From Chalciporus piperatus (taxonomy: Eukaryota; Basidiomycota; Agaricomycetes; Boletales; Boletaceae), in NCBI GenBank assembly GCA_038093975.1, contig JBBPTG010000236.1, forward strand, positions 1 to 36,996: a stretch of 36,996 nt of DNA, written 5' to 3'. A program made the position numbers and the translations under genes. Shown piece after piece: positions 1 through 8,928 of the stretch; the stretch's first letter is position 1, and every line of letters starts with the position of its first letter. Under the pieces are notes generated by a model, which did not search any database, was not told the origin of the DNA, and saw only the letters and a list, made by a program, of their open reading frames with translations.

Positions 1-1
1 T

Positions 2-782
2 ATCAGAGAACATGCGCTGCAAGATTTGCCAGCAGACGGCCCCAGAGATGGCTTCCCCTTGAGCTGGTTTTTGGAGGTCCCCAGAATGCCTTTGTGGAAT
101 CACATCGTATCGGCCGAGAGAACTGTTCGAATCCTTGTGGGTAATGGCTCCGAGGAGGATATCACTGGCAGGACAGTCCGTGCCGACGCAGCAAGGGTGG
201 CCGAATGGTTTCAACAGAGGTCAGCCGAATCAGGGGCAACATATCAAACCAGGGGCCAGAAAATGTGGGCCGAAATGGCCCAGAACTCATCGATTATCAA
301 CGCGGCTTTCATGACGCATTTTCTTACCTTGTCAGGCCGTGATCCAGCCGAGGACGACGAGCAGGATATTACATTGGCTGACATCCCAGCTATCATGTCG
401 TCGAATGATCGGAGGGAAAACGAAAATAGACTTCTGGACGAGCTGGACCTGCGTAAGTACCTCGTGGCATCCTATGAGGGCAGAAGAATTCATTGGATTG
501 CAGCCCATGACTGGCAAGGTAGAAATCCTGAGGACATGGCGACAGGAAATACACCATTCACAGGGACGTTTGATCATTGTGAGTGGTTTTCATGATTATG
601 GCATGGAATACATTGATGATAACGTCGTCGGCCGCAATCCAGTGGAGCAAGCAATCAACTGGGCCAACAGACAATTGGCCCAAGGGCTGCGCAGAGAACA
701 CCAGCCGCCGGAGGGATCAGCCGCCGAAGAACAGGCCAGAAATGATGATGCCACACTGATGGCCCTATCTTGGATCACTTAG
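2..782 (+). CDS. Uncharacterised protein, 5'-partial (runs in from the window edge)
   Basis: The reading frame is open from the first bases of the window, so the start lies upstream. The visible part reads through about 192 codons (to residues PFTGTFDH near 577) and then changes frame; the second part ends at the stop at 780-782. A GT-AG intron at 579-642 (GTGAGT donor, CCAG acceptor) joins the two in phase, giving a C-terminal stretch starting LEQAINWANRQLAQ. However, the bases inside that intron also encode a protein-like stretch (HDYGMEYIDDNVVGRNPVEQ) in the downstream frame, so a one-base frameshift in a formerly continuous exon is an equal alternative. The protein is hydrophilic with acidic patches and has no signal peptide or membrane segment. 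I do not recognise the family. It lies about 110 bp before a minisatellite block, so it could be part of a mobile element rather than a host gene. Confidence 0.5.
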
Positions 783-893
783 AATTTCTGGCCTACACTC
801 GTAGGCAACACATATTCCATATGATTTCTTTGCTACGTCAGATGGACATGTTGGAGAGGCTGAGGAATGTAATGTAGTGTAGGCCATATAATA

Positions 894-2053
894 TTGACAC
901 TGATCACATTGGCTTATTCCTACCAATGGACTAACTTTACATCGGCCCATGCCTGCCTAGTGACACTAGGTATATCGGCCCATTCCTACGCATTGAGGCT
1001 GAATGCATCGGCCCATCCCTACACATCGACGCTGATTGCATCGGCCCATGCCTACCTAGTGACAATCGGTATATCGGCCCATCCCTACCCATTGAGGCTC
1101 AACCCATTTGCCCATTCCTACACATTGACACTGATTGCATCGGCCCATGCCTACCTAGTGACAATCGGTATATCGGCCCATTCCTACGCATTGAGGCTCA
1201 ACCCATTTGCCCATTCCTACACATCGACACTGATTGCATCGGCCCATCCCTACGCATTGAGGCTCAATGCATCGGCCCATCCCTACACATTGACGCTGAT
1301 TGCATCGGCCCATGCCTACCTAGTGACAATCGGTATATCGGCCCATCCCTACGCATTGAGGCTCAACCCATTGGCCCATTCCTACGCATTGAGGCTCAAC
1401 CCATTGGCCCATTCCTACACATCGACGATGATTGCATCGGCCCATCCCTACGCATTGAGGCTCAATGCATCAGCCCATCCCTACACATTGACTCTGATTG
1501 CATCGGCCCATCCCTACACATTGACTCTGATTGCATCGGCCCATTCCTACACATTGAGGCTCAATGCATCGGCCCATTCCTATGCATCAACAAACTATAC
1601 ATCGGCCAATCCCTACCTACTGAGGCGGGTGGCATCGGCCCATCCCTACAGATGGACATCATTACATCGGCCCATCCCTACCCATTGACACTCAATCTAT
1701 CGGGCCATGCCTGCTGTAGGAGACATGATTCAGTGGCCAATGCCCACCCCTAAACATTTCCTGCATCGGCCGCTCCCTACACATGGAGGGTTTACACATC
1801 GGCCTATCCCTATTCTCTATGGGCCGAACCCTGATGCAGGCAGGACTGGGTAATTAGCACCAGTCGGCCAGGTCCTACCTCAGGGAACCTTTGTGTTGGC
1901 CATTCCCACTGCCAGGGCACAATGGTACATTGGCTGATCCCTACTCTACGTGTACATTCTATTACTAGCCGATCCCTAACCTAGGTGACCATACACCAGC
2001 GGCCAATCGTTAGCCGGCCAGTAGAGCACGGCCTAATTGGTGATCGGCTGGCC
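894..2053 (+). repeat. 33-bp minisatellite block, copy 1 (forward)
   Basis: From about 935 to 1710 the sequence is a tandem array of a 33-bp unit whose core is ATCGGCCCATCCCTACAC. At least three variants of the second half alternate: ..ATTGACGCTGATTGC, ..ATTGAGGCTCAATGC and ..CTAGTGACAATCGGTAT. The array decays into a unique tail (about 1710-2053) containing GGGCCGAACCCTGATGCAGG and ending near GATCGGCTGGCC. The tail and the array recur in reverse complement at 33622-34432. Because 33 is divisible by three, the array is open in several frames as an 11-residue repeat; I do not read that as a gene. Immediately after the block comes a truncated F-box/LRR-like fragment. Confidence 0.9.
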
Positions 2054-2069
2054 TTGCTGTACAGCCTAA

Positions 2070-2393
2070 CGAGCTGAATGGGCTCAACCCATTGCTTCCA
2101 GTGTAGATGCGTTCTTCAAAGCACTGGCTGCTGCTGGACATGCCGATTCCCTGCAGACAGTCCGACTCGCACAGTCTCAGAGCAGTCAATTCACACCTGG
2201 CTGTCTATCCTCTGGCCTCCCCTCTCTTCTCACATCCTTCCGTCGCCTGGAGACACTCGTGATCGATCTGGGTACTACTATTTCCATCGACGATGACCAG
2301 TTAGCCGATCTGGGTTGTCTTCGGTCTCTCCGGGTCCTCAAGCTAAGTTGCTGCATCAGCAACACTGCAAAAAGTCTGAAGTTACTGGAATGA
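2070..2393 (+). pseudogene. F-box/LRR-type protein fragment, truncated on both sides
   Basis: One frame stays open between a stop at 2067-2069 and a stop at 2391-2393. The part up to about 2352 reads like the leucine-rich repeat region of the large Agaricomycete F-box family: VDAFFKALAAAGHADSL, then TSFRRLETLVIDLG, then LADLGCLRSLRVLKL. There is no F-box and no start. The fragment begins just after the minisatellite block (ends about 2053) and is interrupted at about 2353, where the outer end of the fold-back repeat starts; the last dozen codons to the stop are already repeat sequence. I infer a gene remnant stranded between two repeats. The family assignment comes from the spacing of leucines and hydrophobic residues and was not searched. 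Confidence 0.5.
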
Positions 2394-2930
2394 TTGGATC
2401 AGTTAAACCAGTACACCAGTTGCTCAGTTGCCCAGTCATCCAGTCAGCCAGTCATTTCAGTAATCTCATTGGTTCATTAGCCCAGTCACTTCAGTAGTCT
2501 CAGTAGCTCAGTAGCCCAGTGTTCCAGTCATCCAGTTATCTCAGTAGCCTAGTAGCCCAGTGTCCCAGTCATGTAGTCATCTCAGCAGCCTAGTAGCCCA
2601 GTGCCCTAGTCATCCAGCAATCCAGTTGTCTCATTACTCCAGCCATCCAGTATTCCAGTATTCCAGTAATCTAGTCACTCAGTGGTCCAGTAATCCAGTA
2701 GTCTCAGTAGTCCAGTCATCCAGCCATTCAGTCATCCAGTCATTTCAGTAATCGAGTCACTCAGTGATCCAGTAATCTAGTCACTCCAGTCACTCCAGTC
2801 ACACAAGTGACACCAGTAACCCAGTCACCAGTCACTCCCAGTCACCTCAGTAATCCAGCCACCCAGTAATCCAGTCACCCAGTCACCTCAGTAATCCAGT
2901 CACCCAGTCACCCAGTCACCCAGTCCCTAC
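2353..2930 (+). repeat. Fold-back left arm, built of degenerate CCAGT repeats
   Basis: The outer end (2353 onward: GCATCAGCAACACTGC, then a run of A and GTCTGAAGTTACTGG) is matched almost base for base, in reverse complement, by 5700-5750. Inward the arm is a low-complexity array of CCAGTCATCCAGT, CCCAGTCAC and CAGTAATCCAGT words. The same vocabulary, complemented (CTGGATGACTGG, ACTGGGCTACTG), fills 4805-5750. Confidence 0.88.
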
Positions 2931-3122
2931 TATTACTAGTTCACTATATCTTATGATTAATTCACACCTTATGACAGTTCAGAAAATGCGAAATATATTA
3001 TGTCTAACTATTACATGTATTGTGGTACAATAGGTACTAGTTAATGAAGTGCCATGCAGCACGAGCAGCTGTGTACGAGGTGAGTAGGTGTGTTGGTCAA
3101 CAAATAAACACGAACCATTGAA

Positions 3123-3573
3123 GCCGGCAGGGCTGTTGAGCCCGCGCCGGCTTCGTTGCTTGAGCTCGAGGTGGTGAGAGGTGGTGGAGGTAGGGCAGCA
3201 TGCAACACGAGCATGTATGTGAGTTAGTGGTGGTGGTAGTGAACTATGACTCACCTTCGTGAAGCCGGCGGGGCTGTTGAGCCCACGCCGGCCGCGTTTT
3301 CATCGTTTTCGTGGTGAGGGTGATGTGGTAGGTGGTAGCGGGCCAAAGAGTGCACGCGGCTGTGGGCGAGGTGAGCGGATGACTTATCACTCACCTCGTG
3401 AAGCCGGCGGGGCTGTTGAGCCCACGCCGGCCGCGTTTTCGCGTTTTCGTCATTTTCGTGTCGGGGGTGGGGTGGTGGGTGGTGGCGGGCTGTTTGCGGG
3501 GTGAACGGATGAGGTGGTGGGCGAGTTTTCGCTCACCTGGCGATGCCGGCGGAGCTTTTGAGCCCTCGCCGGC
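3123..3573 (+). repeat. Four tandem GC-rich hairpins, about 140-bp period
   Basis: A 29-bp near-palindrome occurs at 3123-3151, 3264-3292, 3403-3431 and 3545-3573, that is every 139-142 bp. Each has an outer stem GCCGGCG/CGCCGGC, an inner stem GGGCT/AGCCC, a GTTG loop and one bulged base; the fourth copy has a TTTTG-side change that weakens the inner stem. The spacers between hairpins are also related (TCACCTCGTGAA before each; TTTTCGTG and GGTGGT after). This is therefore a degenerate tandem array with a hairpin in every unit. It lies in the centre of the fold-back structure. I see no convincing gene in it. Confidence 0.85.
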
Positions 3574-3699
3574 TGTTTTGCTGTTGTTGAGGTGTGGTGT
3601 AGTGGTGAGAGAGAGTCGAAGAGGTGGCGCAGCAAATTCAACATGGTCACGTGACTTTCTCACGCCAGATTTTTGGATTTTTGTGAAGTCCGAGCATTA

Positions 3700-3803
3700 G
3701 GGAAATGAGACTACACTTCATTAGGATTTCCTACACTTTGACAGCTACCACACTTTTTGTACACTTTAGTACGCTTTTTTGTACACTTTGGCTACACTCA
3801 ATC
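3700..3803 (+). repeat. TACACTTT-type minisatellite, left part
   Basis: Repeats of CTACACTTT, TGTACACTTTAG and TACGCTTTTTTGTACACTTTGGCTACACTCAATC. The array is interrupted at 3804 by a solo LTR and resumes at 4273. Confidence 0.75.
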
Positions 3804-4277
3804 TGTTACGATCACTCATTCTTTCCTTCTTTGTTACCTTGTACTAAGTCCTAGTCGCTGGTTCAAGTCCTGCCTAGGCCCCTTATTTCTTACCTTGCTT
3901 TAGTCAGCGAACATTCCTTAATGTTCTTTCACCTTCCACGCTTCGTCATCTCTGACTCGTATGCTTACCGAGCATGACTCATTCTTATTCGTCATGACTT
4001 GTTCTTACGTATTCTGACTTGTTCTATGCCTGCCCTTAACTCGTTTCTTCACTTATATAAACCCTCGAGTTTCCTCCTGTAACCCTAACTTAGACCTACG
4101 CAATCTAGCTTGGTCATTCCCCGCTTCCTTGAACCCTCTGAGAGTCACCGTCCCACTCTTGAACAGACGCTAGGCCTTAACGTGGACATCCCATTGTTAG
4201 GCTACCTTGAAACCCTTGTCTTTGACTAGGCTTTTGTGTCTACGCTTTGACCTACCCAGTACAAGCGTAACGCAGTC
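3799..4277 (+). mobile_element. Solo LTR, copy 1 (3804-4272), with imperfect 5-bp target duplication
   Basis: A 469-bp segment begins TGTTACGATC and ends AGCGTAACG, the same termini as the LTR at 32693-33159 except for the last base. It is flanked by CAATC (3799-3803) and CAGTC (4273-4277), a one-mismatch target duplication. The uninterrupted sequence CTCAATCACTACACAC occurs elsewhere in the same array, which fits insertion into the array. It contains a TATA-like TATATAA at 4054-4060. No internal retrotransposon sequence remains, so this is a solo LTR left by recombination. The strand is arbitrary for a solo LTR; + is used because TATATAA reads on this strand. Confidence 0.85.
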
Positions 4278-4750
4278 ACTACACACTTTCCCACGCTCTG
4301 AACTCGCACCTCTACGCTTTTATGTAGCTTTAGCTACGCTAATCATCATTTTTACTCTATTTAAAATCCTTTGAAGTCGCTGTTTTGTACACTTTGGCTA
4401 CACTCAATCACTACACACTTTCCCACACTCTAGACTACACTTTTACTACGCTTTTTTGTACACTTTAGCTACACTAATCCCAATACATTTTGCTACACTT
4501 TGAGTACACTTTTACTACGCTTTTTTGTGCACTTTGGCTACACTCAATCACTACACACTTTCCCACACTCTTGACTACACTTTTACTACGCTTTTTGTAC
4601 ACTTTAGCTACACTCAATCTAGCTACACTTTCCCACACTTTTACTACACTTTTACTACGCTTTTTTGTACACTTCACTACACTCAATCCTAATACCCTTT
4701 CCCACATTGTTAACTACACTGTTAGTACACATTTTTGTGGACTTTAGCTA
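4278..4750 (+). repeat. TACACTTT-type minisatellite, right part
   Basis: Roughly 60-bp units of the form CACTACACACTTTCCCACACTC followed by ACTACACTTTTACTACGC and TTTTTTGTACACTTTGGCTA, repeated several times with variation to about 4750. There is no supported gene on either strand; open frames here are translations of the repeat. Confidence 0.8.
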
Positions 4751-4804
4751 TAATCCATCCTATGAATGATTATAAAATGTCACTAATTAGAATGACTCTA
4801 TTAG

Positions 4805-5750
4805 ATGACTGAGTAGTACTGGAGTGATTGGGTGAGCTGAGGGCTGGGTAACTGGATAACTGGTATGACTGGTGTGACTGAAGTGACTGGTTTACTGGAC
4901 CACAGGATGACTGGATTACTGGAGTGACTGGATTACTGAGGTGACTGGATTACTGGAGTGACTTGTGTGACTTGTGTGACTTGTGTGACTGGAGTGACTG
5001 GATTACTGGACCACTGAGTGACTAGATTACTGGAATACTGTAATACTGGATGGCTGGAGTAATGAGACAACTGGATTGCTGGATGACTAGGGCACTGGGC
5101 TACTAGGCTGCTGAGATGACTACATGACTGGGAAACTGAGCTACTAGGCTACTGAGATAACTGGATGACTGGAACACTGGGCTACTGAGCTACTGAGACT
5201 ACTGAAGTGACTGCATGATTGGATGACTGGGCTGCTGGGTTACTGGAACTACTGGATGACTGGATGACTGGGTTACTGGGTTACTGGAACTACTGGATGA
5301 CTGAATGACTGAATGACTGGGCTACTGAGATTACTGAAGTAACTGGATGACTTGATGACTGGGCTGCTGGGTTACTGGAACTACTGGATAACTGGAACAC
5401 TTGGCCACTGGACTAATGAGACCACTGAAATGACTGGATGACTGGATGACTGAGCTACTGGGACTACTGAAATGACTGGATGACTGGATGACTGGGCTGC
5501 TGGATGACTGAGACTACTGAGACTACTGGATGACTGAATGACTGAGCTACTGAAGCTACTGAATTGACTGGATGACTGGGCCACTAGGCCACTGGGTTAC
5601 TAAGACTACTGAAACTACTTGATGACTGGGTGACTAGGTTACTGAAACTACTGAAACTACTGAAATTACTTGTTACTGGGCCACTGGACTACTGATTCAA
5701 CTGATCCAGTCATTCCAGTAACTTCAGACTTTTTGCAGTGTTGCTGATGC
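4805..5750 (-). repeat. Fold-back right arm, inverse of 2353-2930
   Basis: A tandem array of ACTGGATGACTGG-type words, the complement of the left arm. Its outer end (5700-5750, finishing GCAGTGTTGCTGATGC) pairs with 2353-2400 with only about one mismatch in 40. It is longer than the left arm (about 946 against 578 bp), as expected for tandem arrays that change copy number independently. No target duplication is apparent outside the ends (left flank ..AAGTTGCT, right flank CTCAAACATG). Confidence 0.88.
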
Positions 5751-5971
5751 CTCAAACATGTATATCACAAACGTTCCAGGGTCACGCAGCCTTCGGTAGG
5801 TTGACTACCCCGACCGGGTGGCCGACGTTCGGAATTGAGGAACAGTGGTATCCAACTATGGTAAAAATACCACCGATTATCTAACAGAACGGAGAACAGG
5901 CTTACTTGAATACCAGCTGCGTCAAGTCTGCTACACTTGAAACCTCTACATATATAGTGAGTGTGCTATCC

Positions 5972-6365
5972 TCATCTATACCGTACCTGCGCGGTGATTA
6001 GTGAGACATTGCATGTCAACATTCCTGCAACTGGAGACCACACACGACGATTCGAGCATTGTTGTTCAATGATTGCTTGTTGTTTTTCATCACGTCGCTG
6101 TTGCTTCCTGCGCTCGGAACTAGAACAGGTGGCCTTGACAGAGCTTACACTTAGGTCAGTGCTATGTTCGAACTCGAGAACGCCAAGAATTGCCATCGTA
6201 AGGTTTACAAGCTAACAAGATATTGCACAACTGATGTGGCCCAATCGAAGCGAGAAAACACGCACACATGAACTCATCCAATGGCATCATCTCAAACATA
6301 TATTGTTCGACGATGTTCTTACTTGCATTAGACGACTCCCACTCGAATGCCGGGCTGTTATCCAT
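5972..6365 (-). CDS. Possible small minus-strand gene, structure unresolved
   Basis: On the minus strand an ATG at 6363-6365 opens a frame beginning MDNSPAFEWESSNAS, with a good GTAAGA donor right after it. A second open frame (5972-6196) contains a basic, charged stretch (SSERRKQQRRDEKQQAIIEQQ) and ends at a GTACGG donor-like site. I could not join the two in frame with strong signals, and further exons toward 5760 are only possible. It may equally be non-coding. No family was recognised. Confidence 0.2.
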
Positions 6366-7078
6366 TTACGACCCCACCATAAAATTGCACAGGAATTGTG
6401 AGTTGCCCCGGGCCCGATTCACGTCACTGGGCCAAAACGCTATGCCAAAAACGAGGACTGCAAAAAAAGTCGGCTAGAGCAGATCAGTGTATTCACCGAT
6501 GCCGGTGTTGAATCATTGAATGTGTGGCGATCCGCCGGCGCAAGCACACGGGAAACGAAGGAACAACCGTCTTCCTTCAATCTTCGGTCTGCCTAGGGGA
6601 GACTAGCGGGAAGCCCACCATACTTGTACTTCTTGAACGCGACCAAACTTTGCCTCTCTAAACAGCTACCAAGCTTACGCGTTCAAACTCACTCGCGAAC
6701 CTTGGACGCGTGTTCCGGCTTGCCACCGGCAATGCACAAGCCGTCAAGCGGATGCCTTCAAGTTCAAGTTCAAGTTCAAGTTACCGGATCCGGAGAACAA
6801 CACATGCCCCTTGCAAGGTGGCTAGTCGGTGACTGTCTTCATCCGACTCTTGGGTCTGCCGCAGCCTAGGGGAGACTAGTACCTTGGTGGCTGACGATGG
6901 CATGAGACTCTCACTGATGAGAGGCCCTCTTCGAATGCTGCGGCTGACAATTCCCCCCATGTCAGCCAACCATCATGCCCAAGTCTAACTCGCACACCAA
7001 GGCACGTATCGCAGGATATCCTCACCGCTTTCCTTAGGTCACTTCCAGCCGCATGCTCTCGGAGACCCACCCTGCTGC
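6366..7078. other. Intergenic region with short local duplications
   Basis: No convincing gene. Two features stand out: four consecutive TTCAAG/TCAAGT hexamers around 6757-6781, and the word CCTAGGGGAGACTAG present twice (about 6593 and 6868), each after a TCTGCC-containing stretch. The frame of the downstream gene is open back to about 6989, so an upstream exon or longer start of that gene may lie here. Confidence 0.5.
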
Positions 7079-8436
7079 ATGGACGTGTCAACAGCGACCG
7101 ATCTCCCTATTGATAGCAACGACTCCGAGGACGCGCTCATGGTGTTGGGAAGGGTAGCGGATGCGTTCGACAACGCGAGTTCAAGTGAGTCGTACAGGGA
7201 ACTTGGGCTTGGGTTCGCAGTGAATGTAGTCAAGACACGTCAACCACGAAATGTACGTGCCACATCTCTCCATTTCAACTACATCGTTGCGTTGTGCTAC
7301 TGCCTCAGTTTCGTTGACTCCGAGCTCCCAGATTCACAGTCTCGCTCGAGATGAAATTGATACGTCGCACGAGTCGCCTGTTGATACCAGCTTCGACGAA
7401 GACGTTGAATTGGAAGACTTCGACACACGAGAGCTCGCTAGCTCGTATCCCCCTGTCTCTAGACGTTATCGGCAGAGAAAATTTCGACAAGTAAGTTATG
7501 TGTACAGTGTTCCGTGAACCACAAGGGTAACCGTTTGTAGGACGACGCAACGCGCGATGTGACCAAGATGGTGCGTATCGAGTAGAAGGTTTGTTCCAGG
7601 AATGTGACCACTTGCTGAGAATCGGCTTCTGTCTCCCCAGTTGTCAAGGAACAGTCCATTGGACCGCCTTGACCATCTCGCAAGGATGGAGTTGAAGAAA
7701 ACGGGATGGCTTGAACGAGGGTGCGGCTGTCTGTGTGTCCACTGTCGTACGCCACGTAACTTATCCACTCAACTTCAGAGACCAGTGGGCGGTTGTCGAG
7801 ATGGGCTTGCAAGGGTTACCAACACCACCCAAGACTCCGGCGAAGAGCACTTCCGACCGATCATCACAGGCCCGAAATGGTCAGCACAAATCTCCTCGAA
7901 CACCACGATCCACGCGACGGCCTGAGATTAGAGACGCACATTCACCCGCCCGCAGTGACGGATGTTGTGGTCAAGACAACCAACATCAAGGCTTGTCGAA
8001 CAAAGGAACCACTCCGTCCTCGATACGATCACCAACTCGTTCGGAAGACTCTCGACTCTCTGATCCATCTGTCGTGGACTTTTCTCCTCTTTCGTTCGGG
8101 GATTCGACTGTCGCTACTCCGATCCGCACGCATCTACACATCCGACCCTCTGCACCTCAACAAATACGTGGGCGATTTGGGCAGGTCGTTCGTAACTTTG
8201 TGAAGAGATTGTTACCACCTTCGTCAGGGAGCGGCCCCCCGAACTATATCATCAAGGATTCACGCAAAGGCACTGGTTCTCCCGGATATGGATCACCGGT
8301 GGAGACATCCCCGCGGAGCAATACGTCAGCAGAGAGTCGGTGGAGTTTCACCTCTGTGGGCAGTTTGGGGAATCCCGCGGTCCGACGGTGGATGGATTAT
8401 CAGGGCACTAAGCGATGGAGTGGCCTCTGGCATTGA
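7079..8436 (+). CDS. Uncharacterised serine/arginine-rich protein, five exons
   Basis: Exons 7079-7252, 7332-7490, 7541-7570, 7641-7720 and 7779-8436 join in phase with GT-AG introns (donors GTACGT, GTAAGT, GTGCGT, GTGCGG), giving 366 residues. The N-terminal third is acidic (SNDSEDALMVLGRVADAF; SFDEDVELEDFDTREL). A short middle part (DRLDHLARMELKKTGWLERG) looks helical. The remainder is Ser/Thr/Pro/Arg-rich and probably disordered (TPPKTPAKSTSDRSS; RRPEIRDAHSPARSD), with a basic patch (VVRNFVKRLLPPSSGSG). There is no signal peptide, membrane segment or recognisable catalytic motif. The ATG at 7079 is the first in frame, but the frame stays open upstream to about 6989. I do not recognise the family. 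Confidence 0.6.
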
Positions 8437-8928
8437 TTATCTTTTCGTTTTTTTGCGTTTTGATTTTTGTTGTTGGAAAGCAGAAGTTCACGCGAAATGT
8501 AGCACAGAACTGGGGCACAGATTGTACGAATATCATACGTTACCAGGTTGCGCTTGCTGTCCTTGATAAGCCTGTCGACTTGTGAGTTGCAAAATTGCAG
8601 TGCATGGCATTGCCATCACTGCCTTCCCTGACAACCAAAAAAATCGCGGGAATTTTTTGGGGTCTGCAGCTCCATACCCCATACCGAGCAGATTGAGATT
8701 CTAGTTGCCTCTCTCTCTCAGGAGCTCAGGTCTTGTCTTCTCTGGACGCGCTAGCGGGCTTCACGCAATTAAAAATTCCTCCCGAGGACGCAGAAAAAAA
8801 TGCTTTCAGAACTCACAAAAAGCTTGTTCCAGTTCTCAAAATGAATGCCCGTCCGGGCCGGACCAATATTAACCATGTCCAACGCTGTTACGGAGCGAGT
8901 TTTCCCCCTGTGACACTGAACTTCCAGG
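8437..8928. other. Intergenic, 3' region of one gene and promoter of the next
   Basis: Nothing gene-like. It contains an A-rich then T-rich patch (about 8636-8660) and a CTCTCTCTCTC tract at about 8709. It probably holds the terminator of the upstream gene and the promoter of the F-box gene. Confidence 0.5.

Noticed and set aside
894..1688. 264-codon open frame with 11-residue repeats
   Set aside because: It is the translation of the 33-bp minisatellite; a period divisible by three keeps several frames open, and the inverted copy shows the same on its own strand.
2400..2930. Regular short repeats suggestive of a CRISPR array
   Set aside because: Units are degenerate with no constant repeat and no unique spacers; the host is a eukaryote and the array pairs with an inverted partner.
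3391..3700. Open frames of 90-100 codons on both strands in the hairpin array
   Set aside because: High GC and tandem repetition explain them; the same peptide (MKPAGLLSPRRPRF) restarts at every repeat unit.
7459..7812. Minus-strand frames of 90-117 codons opposite the gene at 7079-8436
   Set aside because: They overlap well-spliced plus-strand exons and have no protein-like composition.
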